Counted from the first letter of the stretch, positions 17,346-27,007 are shown. The stretch is 64,000 nt of DNA from Clostridium massiliamazoniense (GCF_001403635.1 NZ_LN879468.1:310001-374000); one strand, 5' to 3'. A program made the numbers and translations. The notes: generated from the sequence alone by a model not told the origin.

Positions 17346-18743
17346 ATGTTAAATTATTTTTTAATGCCTCATCCACCTATAATTATTCCTGAAGTGGGGA
17401 AAGATGGTGAAGGGGAAGCTATGGAAACAATTAAAGGATGTACTTTAGTTGGAGAACGAGTAAAAGATTTAGATGCAGAAACTATAATTATTATTTCTCC
17501 ACATGGTGCAGTATTTAGAAATGCTGTTTCTATTGTAACATCTAATACTATAAGTGGTGATTTAGGAAGATTTGGGGCAAAGGAAGTAAGTTTTGATTAT
17601 GATATAGATTTAGAATTGACTAATAAAATAATTGAAATATCTAATGAAAAAAATATATCAATAGCAGCCTTAAATGAAGATAGTACCACAATGTATAAAA
17701 TTCCTTTAGAGCTTGACCATGGAGTTATGGTTCCTTTATATTATGCTGATAAAGGAAAAAAACATAAATTAGTTCATATAAATTATGGGTTCCTTTCACC
17801 AATTGAGTTATTGAAGTTTGGTGTTGTAGTGAAAGAAGCTGTAAAAGAATGTGATAAAAATGTTGTAGTAATAGCTTCTGGGGATTTATCTCACAGGTTA
17901 ACAAAGGAAGGACCTTATGAATATAGTCCTTTAGGAAAGGTGTTTGATAAAAAGCTAATAGATATATTATCAGAAGGAAATTTAGAAGAGCTTTTTTATA
18001 TAGATAGAAATTTAATAAGAGAAGCAGGGGAATGTGGTTTAAGGTCATTATATATATTGGCAGGAACTATAAATACACCTAAAATTCATTCTGAATTATT
18101 TAGCTATGAAGGGCCTTTTGGAATAGGGTATGGAGTTTTTCAATTTAAAGAAGGAGAAGGAAACTTATATGAGTCAATTATGCATAAAAAAGAAAAAGAG
18201 CATGAGAGAAGAATGGAAGAAGGAAATCCCTACACAAAATTAGCAAGAAAGAACTTAGAAAGATATTTTACAGGAGGAACTTTAATGACTGTTGATGAGG
18301 TGGAGGATAAGGAATTATTAAATGATAAGAAGGGGGTTTTTGTGTCATTAAAGATAAATGGAGAATTAAGAGGATGTATTGGAACTATAGCACCAACTAC
18401 AGATTCCTTAGGTGAAGAGATTATTAGAAATTCTATAAGTGCAGCTTTAAATGATCCTAGATTTCAACCAGTTAATAAAGAAGAGTTAGTGGATATAGAT
18501 ATATCAGTAGACCTACTTTATCCTTCTGAGCCTACTACCATGGATGGATTAGATCCTAAAAACTATGGGGTTATAGTAACATCTGGTCATAAGAGAGGAC
18601 TTTTACTTCCAAATTTAGAGGGGATAGATAGTTCAGAAGAACAAGTGAAAATTGCAATGAATAAGGGTGGAATATTACCATCAGAAAGTTATACTTTAGA
18701 GAGATTTAAGGTTGAAAGATTTAAGGAGGAGGAATATGAATAA
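17346..18743 (+). CDS. AmmeMemoRadiSam proteins B and A fused: LigB/Memo-like domain plus AMMECR1 domain, 465 aa
   Basis: The N-terminal half (about residues 1-265) starts LMPHPPIIIPEVGK and has ISPHGAVFRN and SGDLSHRL, typical of the class III extradiol dioxygenase/Memo fold with a metal site. After a charged linker, residues about 295-460 form an AMMECR1 domain, with ELRGCIGTI near residue 340 and DISVDLLYPSEP. In many anaerobes these two parts are separate or fused and sit next to a radical SAM enzyme, as here. The biochemical role of the trio is not established as far as I know. AAGGAAGGTG precedes the start. It overlaps the radical SAM gene by 8 bases. Confidence 0.9.
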   Translation: MLNYFLMPHPPIIIPEVGKDGEGEAMETIKGCTLVGERVKDLDAETIIIISPHGAVFRNAVSIVTSNTISGDLGRFGAKEVSFDYDIDLELTNKIIEISNEKNISIAALNEDSTTMYKIPLELDHGVMVPLYYADKGKKHKLVHINYGFLSPIELLKFGVVVKEAVKECDKNVVVIASGDLSHRLTKEGPYEYSPLGKVFDKKLIDILSEGNLEELFYIDRNLIREAGECGLRSLYILAGTINTPKIHSELFSYEGPFGIGYGVFQFKEGEGNLYESIMHKKEKEHERRMEEGNPYTKLARKNLERYFTGGTLMTVDEVEDKELLNDKKGVFVSLKINGELRGCIGTIAPTTDSLGEEIIRNSISAALNDPRFQPVNKEELVDIDISVDLLYPSEPTTMDGLDPKNYGVIVTSGHKRGLLLPNLEGIDSSEEQVKIAMNKGGILPSESYTLERFKVERFKEEEYE

Positions 18744-19635
18744 AAAAGCTCTATTTTATAAAAAAGAAGACGATAAAATAAGATGTAATTTATGTCCACA
18801 TAATTGCTTAATAAGTGAAGGACATAGAGGAATTTGTAAGGTCAGAGAAGCTATAAGGTGTGATGATGGAGAGTTAAACTTATATTCATTAAATTATGGA
18901 GAAGTTACTTCTATATCTCTAGACCCAATAATTAAAAAGCCACTATATAATTTTTATCCGGAGAGTATGATTTTATCTATAGGTTCCTTTGGATGTAATT
19001 TTAAATGTTCTTTTTGTCAAAATTATGATATTTCTCAGTATAGACCAGAAAGTAAATTTGTTTCACCAGAGGACATGGCAAAAATATCTTTAGATATGAA
19101 AGAAAGTATAGGATTAGCCTTTACTTATAATGAGCCATCTATATGGTATGAGTATGTTTATTATACAGCAAAAAAAATTAAAGAAATAGATAGTAATCAT
19201 AAAATAGTTATAGTTACTAATGGCTATATAAGTGAGGAACCATTAAAAGCTTTATTACCTTATGTGGATGCTTTAAATATAGATTTAAAAGGAAATAATG
19301 AGTATTATAAAAAATTATGTTTTGGTTCTTTAGAAGAGGTAAAAAGAACTATAAAAATAGCAGTGGAAATGGGAAAACATGTAGAGGTAACAACATTATT
19401 GATACCAGATGAAAATACAGATAACTTTACTTTAGCTGATATAGGAGACTTTTTAAATAAACTTGATAGGACTATACCTTTACATATATCTAGATATTTT
19501 CCAAGATATAAGATGGAGAAAAAGGCAACTTCTCTGCAAGAAATGAGGAATGCTTATAAGGTTTTAAGTGAAAAGTTAGATAATATATATTTGGGGAATT
19601 TAACAAAAGATGAAATTGATTATTGTATGAATTAA
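18736..19635 (+). CDS. amrS: AmmeMemoRadiSam system radical SAM enzyme, 299 aa
   Basis: A CxxxCxxC [4Fe-4S] motif at Cys87, Cys91, Cys94 (GCNFKCSFCQ) defines a radical SAM enzyme. A second N-terminal cysteine set (CNLCPHNC, then GICKVR) is typical of the AmrS / PflA-like group and may bind metal or another cluster. The start at 18736 is chosen over an in-frame TTG at 18712 because GGAGGAGG lies directly before it. Its first bases overlap the previous gene, indicating translational coupling. The AMMECR1/Memo-like partner upstream may be its substrate-binding or metal-site partner; that is inference. Confidence 0.9.
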   Translation: MNKKALFYKKEDDKIRCNLCPHNCLISEGHRGICKVREAIRCDDGELNLYSLNYGEVTSISLDPIIKKPLYNFYPESMILSIGSFGCNFKCSFCQNYDISQYRPESKFVSPEDMAKISLDMKESIGLAFTYNEPSIWYEYVYYTAKKIKEIDSNHKIVIVTNGYISEEPLKALLPYVDALNIDLKGNNEYYKKLCFGSLEEVKRTIKIAVEMGKHVEVTTLLIPDENTDNFTLADIGDFLNKLDRTIPLHISRYFPRYKMEKKATSLQEMRNAYKVLSEKLDNIYLGNLTKDEIDYCMN

Positions 19636-19829
19636 TAGGTTAATTAGTGTATTTAATTGTGATGAAATAGGGACTGTTGGTAGAAAATTATAGACTTTCT
19701 TGTGAGAAAGATTTTCCTGTATTTAAAAAAAGTGTTACAAAAATAATATTAGATTGTTTTGTAATCGTAGTTATTTCTTGGTTGTTAAGGTATATAATTT
19801 ATTAGTAACTAAGACAAAGGAGAAAAACA

Positions 19830-20963
19830 ATGGGAGAGAACAAAACAACAAAAGAGAAAAAAAGTGGGCAATATAAAATAATAGGCTCTATTATAGTAGC
19901 TATAATTATAATAGGTTCTATAGCTTATTATGATTTTTGTCATAGAAAGGAAAGTATTCCTAGTGAAGTTAATAAGGAAATTTATGAACTTAACACTATA
20001 TCAACAAATATAAATAATGATATGGTAAGTTTTCCTAAGGTTTCATCTGATAATTTAAACACATATATGAATCAATTATTATTAATAAAAGAAAATTTAA
20101 TTGATGATGAAAAGAAAACAGCTAATAATACATCATTATTAGCTGAAGAAAAGCTATATGAGAATTTTGCTACATATAGTTATTATTATTGTGAACTTGC
20201 AAATAATACAAAATCTATCTTTAGTGAAGCCAATGGTTTTAAATATAATAATGTTGTTAGTATTAATGATATGTTAGCTTTAGAAAAAAACGTTAAAAAA
20301 CAATTAAATAGTGAAGCTTTAGGTACAATTACAAGTTTATATAACAATAATGAATTAAAGAGAGTATTAACTTATACTATAACACCACAACAGTTTAAAG
20401 ATAAATTAAGTGGAATTCAAGAAGATTTAATAGCTAGTAAAAATTATGAAGAGGTAAGTAATTTGGTAGCTAATACAGAATCAAGAACTTATAAAAGTCA
20501 AAGACAAGTAAATAATAGTAAGGAAGGCTATGCTGGAATGAATTTAGAACTTCAATATGAACTAAATAATACTCCAGGAAAGATAAATCCGTTATTAGAA
20601 AAGATATATAAGCTTAAAATACTTCATGGAACCGTAGGTGGAAATCCTGCTATACTTGATTTTTCGAATTCTAACTATAATGGAGGAAATAACCTTTCTG
20701 GAGTTCAAATAATTAATGGGGTTAAAAGTAAAATATATTTAAGCGAAAGTGAAAATGCAATAACAATAAATTCAGAAAATGAAATACCACCTAGTATATC
20801 CATAGCTGTTCAATCTAATAATAATTCTCAAGAATATATGTATGGTCTGGCTTATATGAATAATACTCTTACTGGACAATATACAAATTTTGGAGAAGTA
20901 AAAAAGGAGAGCAATGGAGTAATGTCTTTAGGACAATCTGAAAATGCTACTTTTTATATGTAG
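19830..20963 (+). CDS. membrane-anchored extracytoplasmic protein, 377 aa, unknown
   Basis: I do not recognise the family. Residues 1-15 are basic and cytoplasmic; residues 18-37 form one hydrophobic helix; the remaining 340 residues would be outside. The outer part is helical and Asn-rich to about residue 220, then richer in beta-like segments (GGNPAILDFSNSNYNGG). No catalytic motif was found. AAAGGAG lies about 9 bases before the ATG. It is transcribed alone; a gap of about 190 bases separates it from the radical SAM gene. Role unknown. Confidence 0.65.
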   Translation: MGENKTTKEKKSGQYKIIGSIIVAIIIIGSIAYYDFCHRKESIPSEVNKEIYELNTISTNINNDMVSFPKVSSDNLNTYMNQLLLIKENLIDDEKKTANNTSLLAEEKLYENFATYSYYYCELANNTKSIFSEANGFKYNNVVSINDMLALEKNVKKQLNSEALGTITSLYNNNELKRVLTYTITPQQFKDKLSGIQEDLIASKNYEEVSNLVANTESRTYKSQRQVNNSKEGYAGMNLELQYELNNTPGKINPLLEKIYKLKILHGTVGGNPAILDFSNSNYNGGNNLSGVQIINGVKSKIYLSESENAITINSENEIPPSISIAVQSNNNSQEYMYGLAYMNNTLTGQYTNFGEVKKESNGVMSLGQSENATFYM

Positions 20964-21051
20964 AACATAATAATAAATGTATATTTAAAGGATTTTTAGA
21001 GATAATTAAGTTAAGAGAAAATTTATATTTTTAAAAGTGTAGGAGGTTTCG

Positions 21052-21549
21052 GTGGAAATAAATCAATTTTTGAACTATTTAGAAAGTTATGGCTTAACCA
21101 TAATGTTTATAGTGGTGATGTTAGAATATTTAAATTTGCCAGGACTTCCTGCTGGGGTAATAATGCCAGCTACAGGAATAATAATAGCAAGAGGGGAGCA
21201 TAATTTTCTTTTGGCTTTAGTAATTTCAGTAATTGCAGGAACTATAGGAAGTTTTATGTTATATTTAATTGGTTATTATGGAGGAAATCCAATTTTAGAT
21301 AAGCTTTCATCAAAATATAAAAAAATGGGAAAAGCCATTGAAAAAATAAATAGAATAAATGATAAATATGGAAGTAAATATAATTTTATTGCAAGGTTAA
21401 TACCAATGGCACGAACTCTTGTATCTCTAACATCAGGGATTTTAAGATATAATCCAATAAAGTTTTTATTATATTCCATTCCAGGGATAGCTATATGGAA
21501 CTTTGTTTTTATATATGCTGGATATGCATTTAGTCATTCATTTATCTAA
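21052..21549 (+). CDS. DedA family (SNARE-associated) membrane protein, 165 aa
   Basis: The protein has the DedA pattern: an early helix with an acidic residue (MLEYLNLPGLPAGVIMPATG), then ISVIAGTIGSFMLYLIGYYGG with its conserved glycines, and the late ARLIPMARTLVSLTSGILRY motif containing the essential arginines. DedA proteins are needed for membrane lipid recycling and proton-motive-force maintenance; some flip undecaprenyl phosphate or phosphatidylethanolamine. The start is GTG at 21052 after TAGGAGG. A double terminator follows. Confidence 0.9.
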   Translation: MEINQFLNYLESYGLTIMFIVVMLEYLNLPGLPAGVIMPATGIIIARGEHNFLLALVISVIAGTIGSFMLYLIGYYGGNPILDKLSSKYKKMGKAIEKINRINDKYGSKYNFIARLIPMARTLVSLTSGILRYNPIKFLLYSIPGIAIWNFVFIYAGYAFSHSFI

Positions 21550-21568
21550 TTATATAGTAAAGTTTATT

Positions 21569-21603
21569 CAGAGGAAGTTTTAAGCTACCTCTGATTTTTT
21601 TCT
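21569..21603 (+). terminator. hairpin terminator
   Basis: CAGAGG pairs with CCTCTG and inner bases extend the stem partly; a T7 run follows. It closes the DedA gene. Confidence 0.75.
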
Positions 21604-21613
21604 TTAAAGTAAA

Positions 21614-21637
21614 AAAGAAGTTCAAAGGAACTTCTTT
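21614..21637. terminator. second hairpin
   Basis: Perfect 10-bp arms AAAGAAGTTC / GAACTTCTTT around AAAG, directly after the first terminator, so a tandem terminator. Confidence 0.7.
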
Positions 21638-22272
21638 ATAATATGTGCTTCGAATATTATCATAATTTATAGTATATAAATAGTGCTTTGATTGGGAGAG
21701 GATAGGTATATTTACATACTATAAAATTGGTAAATCGAAAAAATATAATATGTCATGAAATTTTGAGGATGTAATCAACTATAGATTAAATATATTTTTT
21801 ATGTAGAGCAGAATAAGTTTTAATTAATACTTTTTTGTATGTTTCCCTATGATTTAAAAGTGAATATTATAAAAAATATATCTATAGAAAATTGGTATAT
21901 TTTTATTTTATCATAAATTTTAATAAAATGTTAATTAAAAATGAACTAAAATTTACAATGAATAAATATAAATTAAGAACCATTTAAAATAATTAAAGAT
22001 TGCATAAAAAGTAGCTATATAAAAAAATAAATAGGTTTATTTTTTGTATAAATATAAGCGAAAAAATATAATATCAATAATTTTAAAATATAAATATCTA
22101 AAATAATCAGAGAGTTATAAAAAAAGTATATAAAATTTGAAAATAAACAGAAATTAATTTTATATAAGTATTAAGATGTAGAAAAAAATTATTAATATTC
22201 ATATAATTTGTAAAAATATAATTATTATGATAATATATATAAACGTAAATTATTAAAAGTGGAGGGATGTAG
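21638..22272. other. gene-poor AT-rich stretch
   Basis: About 635 bases of very AT-rich sequence. I see no frame with a ribosome binding site, no repeat copy and no strong hairpin. The promoter of the next gene must lie in its right part. A small RNA cannot be excluded by eye. Confidence 0.4.
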
Positions 22273-22614
22273 ATGTTTAATTTACCAAATTGTCCTAAAT
22301 GTAATTCAGAATATACTTATGAAGATGGAAATCTTTATATTTGTCCAGAGTGTGGTAATGAATGGGGCTTAGAAACTGTAGTAGAAAGTAATGAAGATGA
22401 ATTAGTTGTAAAAGATGCTAATGGAAATATATTGAAAGATGGAGATTCTGTAACTGTAATAAAAGATTTAAAAGTAAAAGGATTTTCTTCGGCTATAAAA
22501 ATAGGAACTAAAGTTAAAAACATACGTTTAGTTGATGGCGATCATAACATAGATTGTAAAATAGATGGATTTGGAGCAATGTGCTTAAAATCTGAATTTG
22601 TTAAAAAATTATAA
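22273..22614 (+). CDS. yjdM: zinc-ribbon PhnA/YjdM-like protein, 113 aa
   Basis: The N-terminus [29 protein letters not shown] has two CxxC pairs forming a zinc ribbon, and the C-terminal half ([26 protein letters not shown]) is the PhnA beta domain. The family was named for alkylphosphonate use in E. coli, but the E. coli YjdM link to phosphonates is not firm; in this genome there are no phn genes near. The length is normal. The start has GTGGAGGGATG before it. It is a single gene with a terminator. Confidence 0.9.
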   Translation: MFNLPNCPKCNSEYTYEDGNLYICPECGNEWGLETVVESNEDELVVKDANGNILKDGDSVTVIKDLKVKGFSSAIKIGTKVKNIRLVDGDHNIDCKIDGFGAMCLKSEFVKKL

Positions 22615-22634
22615 TATACATATAGTTGAATTAT

Positions 22635-22679
22635 GAGATGTAAAAATAGTCTTTGGTTAATTTTTATATCTCTTTTTTA
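22635..22679 (+). terminator. hairpin terminator
   Basis: GAGATGTAAAAAT pairs with ATTTTTATATCTC around a 12-base loop, followed by a T-run. Confidence 0.75.
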
Positions 22680-22907
22680 TTTTACAATTAATGACTATAA
22701 TTCTTAATTTCCTATAAGCTTAAAATAAACCCATATTTATAGGCAATTTATTTTTGAATTTAAATGAAGATTGATTTACATTCTAAATTAAGTTTCAACT
22801 TATGTTTTTAAATTTATCAAAATTAGGAGAAATATACCCATACATTTGCAATATCAATTAGAAGATGATATATTATAATAAAAAAATGGTAAAAAGTGGG
22901 TGTTGAA

Positions 22908-23777
22908 ATGGGAAGAGAACTAGTAAATAAGAATTTGGCACAAATGCTTAAGGGCGGAGTTATAATGGATGTAACTAATAAAGAGGAGGCAATTGTTGCA
23001 GAAAAAGCAGGAGCTTGTGCAGTTATGGCATTAGAAAGAGTTCCATCAGATATAAGAAAACAAGGTGGAGTTGCAAGAATGTCAGATGCTAAAATGATAA
23101 AAGAAATTCAAGAGGCTGTATCAATACCTGTTATGGCTAAAGTTAGAATAGGACATTTTGTTGAAGCACAAATTCTAGAAGCTTTAGATATTGATTTTAT
23201 AGATGAAAGTGAAGTATTAACTCCAGCTGATGACAAGTTTCATATTAAAAAAAGTGAATTTAAGGTCCCTTTTGTTTGTGGAGCTACAAATGTAGGTGAA
23301 GCTTTAAGAAGGATAGGAGAAGGAGCATCTATGATAAGAACTAAAGGCGAAGCTGGAACAGGGGATATAGTACAAGCAGTAAGACATATGAGAACAATGA
23401 ATAAAGAAATAAGAGAAATTCAAAGTGCTAGTGAAGAAGAGTTAATGACTATAGCAAAAAATTTAAATGCTCCTTATGATTTAGTTAGAAAAGTTCATAA
23501 AAGAGGGAAGTTACCAGTTGTTAATTTTGCTGCTGGAGGAATTGCAACACCAGCTGATGCTGCACTTATGATGCAATTAGGAAGTGAGGGAGTTTTTGTT
23601 GGCTCTGGAATATTTAAATCTACAAATCCAGAAAAAAGAGCAAGGGCAATAGTTTTAGCAACTACTTATTATGATGATTCAAAGAAGTTAGCTGAAATTT
23701 CAGCTGATTTAGGAGAACCTATGACTGGTATAAATTCAGCAGAGCTTCAAACTAGATATGAAGAAAGAGGCTGGTAA
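22908..23777 (+). CDS. pdxS: pyridoxal 5'-phosphate synthase, PdxS subunit, 289 aa
   Basis: PdxS makes pyridoxal phosphate from ribose 5-phosphate, glyceraldehyde 3-phosphate and the ammonia delivered by PdxT. Motifs of this very conserved TIM barrel are present: GGVIMDV with the active Asp, [25 protein letters not shown] with the Schiff-base Lys, and [10 protein letters not shown] with the second Lys. The ATG at 22908 fits the family length; an in-frame GTG at 22896 would add four residues. pdxT starts one base after the stop, so the two genes form one operon, as in most Firmicutes. The final GW is usual. Confidence 0.95.
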   Translation: MGRELVNKNLAQMLKGGVIMDVTNKEEAIVAEKAGACAVMALERVPSDIRKQGGVARMSDAKMIKEIQEAVSIPVMAKVRIGHFVEAQILEALDIDFIDESEVLTPADDKFHIKKSEFKVPFVCGATNVGEALRRIGEGASMIRTKGEAGTGDIVQAVRHMRTMNKEIREIQSASEEELMTIAKNLNAPYDLVRKVHKRGKLPVVNFAAGGIATPADAALMMQLGSEGVFVGSGIFKSTNPEKRARAIVLATTYYDDSKKLAEISADLGEPMTGINSAELQTRYEERGW

Positions 23778-23778
23778 A

Positions 23779-24348
23779 ATGAAAATTGGAGTCTTATCCC
23801 TACAAGGAGGATTTGCTGAGCATATGAGGCAAATTGAAAGTCTTGGACATGAAGCTATAGCTATAAGAAATCAATGTGATTTGGAGGACTTAAGTGGAAT
23901 AATATTGCCTGGTGGAGAAAGCACAACCATAGCAAAACTTCTTAAGGTTACAGGATTGATGGAACCTCTTAAAAATAAAATTAAGAATGGATTACCTACC
24001 TTTGGAACCTGTGCAGGTATGATATTATTAGCTAAGGACATAGATGGTGAATTATCTCATTTAGCACTTATGAATATAAAGATCAAGAGAAATGCTTTTG
24101 GTAGACAAAGTGCTAGTTTTAGAACTTTTAGTACTATAAAATATATAGATAAAAGTATTGAACTAGTCTTTATAAGAGCACCCTATGTGGAAGAGGTTAT
24201 GGGAGATGTGGAGATTTTGGGGAAGGTTGAAGATAAAATAGTTGCTGTAAGGGAAGGAAATATAATAGCAACAGCCTTCCATCCAGAGCTTACAGAAGAT
24301 TTGAGTTTTATGAAATATTTCATAAAATTATGTACGAGCTTTAAGTAA
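23779..24348 (+). CDS. pdxT: pyridoxal 5'-phosphate synthase, glutaminase subunit PdxT, 189 aa
   Basis: A class I glutamine amidotransferase that releases ammonia for PdxS. The start MKIGVLSLQGGFAEH at 23779 is typical and lies one base after the pdxS stop. The triad is visible: Cys78 in FGTCAGM, His168 and Glu170 in FHPELTED; the oxyanion region GGESTT is also intact. An upstream in-frame start inside pdxS is rejected because of the family N-terminus. A hairpin at 24370-24429 follows. Confidence 0.95.
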   Translation: MKIGVLSLQGGFAEHMRQIESLGHEAIAIRNQCDLEDLSGIILPGGESTTIAKLLKVTGLMEPLKNKIKNGLPTFGTCAGMILLAKDIDGELSHLALMNIKIKRNAFGRQSASFRTFSTIKYIDKSIELVFIRAPYVEEVMGDVEILGKVEDKIVAVREGNIIATAFHPELTEDLSFMKYFIKLCTSFK

Positions 24349-24369
24349 TAAGAGATTGTAAAAATTGAG

Positions 24370-24429
24370 ACTCTATATAGATTTTTATAAACTGAGACTT
24401 AATTCAGATAAAACATTTCTATATAGAGT
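24370..24429 (+). terminator. hairpin after pdxT
   Basis: ACTCTATATAGA (24370-24381) pairs perfectly with TCTATATAGAGT (24418-24429), followed by TTTCTATG. The loop is long (36 bases) and includes part of a dispersed repeat, so termination is likely but not certain. Confidence 0.55.
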
Positions 24430-24463
24430 TTTCTATGATTGAGTAAATTTTAGTGAAAGTTTA
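24389..24463 (-). repeat. dispersed repeat, partial copy, minus orientation
   Basis: AACTGAGACTTAATTCAGAT, then GAGTTTTCTATGATT and AAATTTTAGTGAAAGTTTAT follow the order of the full element read on the minus strand. Confidence 0.55.
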
Positions 24464-24493
24464 TTATGAAATATAACTAAAGGCTTTAGAAAG

Positions 24494-25243
24494 CTATTTC
24501 TCTTTTAAAAATTGCTTAGTTCTTCCCATCATATAGGCAATTTTTATCATTTCCATATCTTTTTTACTTAAGTTTCTTTTGTATTTTTTCTCAAATTGTT
24601 TGAAGAGTGCAGGAAAATTAATGATTTCTCTTTTCTTTTTTTCTCTTCTGATGGTTTCAAAATTATATGATTCAGCTACAATTTTATGGGTAAATATTCT
24701 TTTAAATACTTCATAGGTATAAATAGCATCAAAGTAAGCATCATGAAAATTTAAATCTGTATTAATCTTTAAGGCTTCAACAGCAGTCTTTAAGCCTATT
24801 TTATATCCCTTTTCGCAACTTAAATCTTTAGATGCATACCTTTGGATATCTATGTATTTTTTTGGCACTACATTAAAAGGAAGTTTATGAAAAGAAGCAT
24901 TTTTTATAAGTTCTTTTATGTCTGATGTTCCCCAGACACAAAGAATAGGATTATCATCTCCTATAAACTTTATAAATTCTTTAAAAACCTCAGGAAAGGT
25001 CTTAGCTTTATTTAGGTCAGATATATTTATATTTGTTAAATTTTCAACATAAGGATGCAATTCGGTATGTAAAATTGGTTTTATTAAGGTATTGAATTTA
25101 GAAATTATATTAAAATTTTTATCTACTTTAACAGCACCAATTTGAATTATTTCAAACATTAGTTTTATTTCTTTATCTTTTCTTTCTTCTTTTGTTTCTT
25201 TGCTTTGATTAAATTCTAAATCAAAGATTATGTATTGCATCAT
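24494..25243 (-). CDS. DEDDh 3'-5' exonuclease domain protein (KapD/Eri1-like), 249 aa
   Basis: ExoI motif is IIFDLEFNQ with Asp8 and Glu10; ExoIII has NFHDAYFDA with the DEDDh His and Asp; the middle motif includes VWGTSDIKEL. The layout fits the Eri1/KapD group of exonucleases, acting on RNA or DNA 3' ends, rather than DNA polymerase epsilon subunits. The start at 25243 (MMQYIIFD) has GAGG 5 bases before it; the GTG at 25249 would be too close. It is convergent with pdxT and transcribed after, but probably apart from, the Cof phosphatase gene. Confidence 0.82.
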   Translation of the reverse strand: MMQYIIFDLEFNQSKETKEERKDKEIKLMFEIIQIGAVKVDKNFNIISKFNTLIKPILHTELHPYVENLTNINISDLNKAKTFPEVFKEFIKFIGDDNPILCVWGTSDIKELIKNASFHKLPFNVVPKKYIDIQRYASKDLSCEKGYKIGLKTAVEALKINTDLNFHDAYFDAIYTYEVFKRIFTHKIVAESYNFETIRREKKKREIINFPALFKQFEKKYKRNLSKKDMEMIKIAYMMGRTKQFLKEK

Positions 25244-25368
25244 AATCACCTCAATTAAATATTTCTATATTTATTTGATCAGTAGCTAATTTAATTTTAT
25301 TTTAAAGAATTAATTAATTCTTAGGTTAATTTAATCTTATTTTATCATATAGTTTTATTAATAATTTA

Positions 25369-26172
25369 TCAAATTTTTAATAAATCATTCAGAGCATAAG
25401 TTTCTATGGCTTTAATAACTCCATTATCTTTATTACTTTCAGCTGTGAAATTACCGTATTTTTTCATATCTTCATTAGCATTTGCCATTACAAAACTATA
25501 GTGAGCTTTTTCAAACATTTCTATGTCATTATAGAAATCTCCAAAGGCCATTGTTTCATCATATGATATATTTTGAGATTGTTGAATTTTTTCAAGAGCT
25601 AAGCCTTTATTTATATTCTTATTTGTAATATCAAGCCAAATATCACCAGAAACTACTACTTTAAAGTCTTTTCCAAAAAGTGGTGATAAATGCTTAAAGG
25701 AATTTTCTTTAGAACCACTTAAATCGCAGAATGTTATTTTAAAGATTTCATCATCAATATTATTAAAATCAGTTACTATTTTCTTTTTTAAATAATATTT
25801 ATTAATTTCTTTAGTGAAGTTAGCACTACAAGGTCTATGGTAAGCGCCTTTTTTACCACAAAGTATAATCTCAGTATTTTCTAATCCTAAAGATTTTTTT
25901 ACAATAGCTTGGACTGCGTGATTTTCAATAATACTTACTGAAATTTCTTTATTCCCATCTGCTATATAAGCACCATTATCACAAATGTAATAAATTTTAT
26001 CGGAGTAAGGTTTAAAGTTTTCTTGTAGAGTATAATAAGGTCTTCCACTAGCAACTGCAAATTTAATTTTATTAGCTATAAGAATATCTAAAGTTTTAAA
26101 GAAATTTTTTGGTAATTTACCATTTTCATCTAATAGTGTTCCATCCATATCACTTGCAATTAATTTTATCAT
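25369..26172 (-). CDS. Cof-type HAD phosphatase (subfamily IIB), 267 aa
   Basis: Motif I is LIASDMDGTLLDENG (Asp8, Asp10); the cap is the large C2b type in the middle; motif IV is AFGDFYNDIEMFEKA, and the family signature NANEDMKKYG follows. Such enzymes remove phosphate from sugar phosphates, flavins or PLP; the substrate is not shown by the sequence. The PLP synthase operon is close but not linked. TGGAGGATT precedes the ATG on the minus strand. Confidence 0.88.
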   Translation of the reverse strand: MIKLIASDMDGTLLDENGKLPKNFFKTLDILIANKIKFAVASGRPYYTLQENFKPYSDKIYYICDNGAYIADGNKEISVSIIENHAVQAIVKKSLGLENTEIILCGKKGAYHRPCSANFTKEINKYYLKKKIVTDFNNIDDEIFKITFCDLSGSKENSFKHLSPLFGKDFKVVVSGDIWLDITNKNINKGLALEKIQQSQNISYDETMAFGDFYNDIEMFEKAHYSFVMANANEDMKKYGNFTAESNKDNGVIKAIETYALNDLLKI

Positions 26173-26397
26173 TCTAAAAATCCTCCATTAAAATTGAAAT
26201 AAATTTCTCTTTTATTCCCAATAAAGTTAGTATAAACTAATAAGAAAAGAAAAACAATAATAGGCTTTATTTAGTAGTAAAAATTGAAAGCAAGAATTAA
26301 AGAAGCAGGTTACTAAAGTGTTAAGAGGTTCACAACTTAATAGCAAAAATAAGTATAATTGCATAATAATAAAGTATTAATAATTATAAAAGGTTTT

Positions 26398-26904
26398 ATG
26401 ATGGATTTAAAAAGATTGGTTAAGAATGAATGTAATATAGCAATGAATGCGTGCAAAAAGTATAAAAATATGTTTTGTAAAGATAAAATTAAAATATTGA
26501 AATTGTTAAATAATGGAGAAATAAAAAGTGAAACTGATTATTTTGTTTATGTAAATCGAGATAAGTTTATGACATATGTATATAAAAAAAATAATAATAA
26601 CTGGAACATAGTACAGTCATATCTTTGCTCTATTGGAAAACCTTCAACACCAACACCTACAGGAAGCTATAAAGTGAAGTTAAAGGGAGAATATTTTGGA
26701 GTTAAAAATGGATATAAGTGTCTTTATTATACACAAATAGAAAGAAATTATTTATTTCACTCAATTATATATAATTTAAATGGAACAGTAAGGGATGGAA
26801 GATTAGGAATGGCAATTTCAGATGGATGTATAAGATTAGCCACTCCTAATGCTAAATGGATTTGGATGAACGTTCCAAAGGATACCTGTATATTAATTGA
26901 ATAG
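26398..26904 (+). CDS. L,D-transpeptidase (YkuD) domain protein, 168 aa
   Basis: The YkuD catalytic pattern is present: His121 in FHSIIYN and Cys144 in SDGCIRLA, with the upstream GKPSTPTPTG that precedes the active site in this family. Such enzymes form 3-3 crosslinks in peptidoglycan or attach proteins to it. Oddly, no signal peptide or membrane helix precedes the domain: the N-terminus is basic and rather Cys-rich. The start is uncertain; ATG 26398 or 26401 follows AAAAGG, and an upstream TTG (26359) also gives no signal sequence. It stands alone. Confidence 0.8.
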   Translation: MMDLKRLVKNECNIAMNACKKYKNMFCKDKIKILKLLNNGEIKSETDYFVYVNRDKFMTYVYKKNNNNWNIVQSYLCSIGKPSTPTPTGSYKVKLKGEYFGVKNGYKCLYYTQIERNYLFHSIIYNLNGTVRDGRLGMAISDGCIRLATPNAKWIWMNVPKDTCILIE

Positions 26905-26938
26905 AATATTAATTGGAAGATAAGAAAAGAAAAAAACA

Positions 26939-26967
26939 TTGACTTTATAAATAAAGAATGATATAAT
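26939..26967 (+). promoter_or_regulatory. strong sigma-A type promoter
   Basis: TTGACT (26939-26944), a 17-base spacer, and TATAAT (26962-26967). Transcription should start near 26974, giving an untranslated leader of about 90 bases for the zinc-ribbon gene. Confidence 0.85.
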
Positions 26968-27007
26968 ATAAATAAATATAAAATAAAATTTAGTTTAGAT
27001 ATCTTTT

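Noticed and set aside
22896-22907. GTG at 22896 as the start of pdxS
   Set aside because: It would add only four residues and there is no ribosome binding site before it; the ATG at 22908 fits better, though the difference is small.
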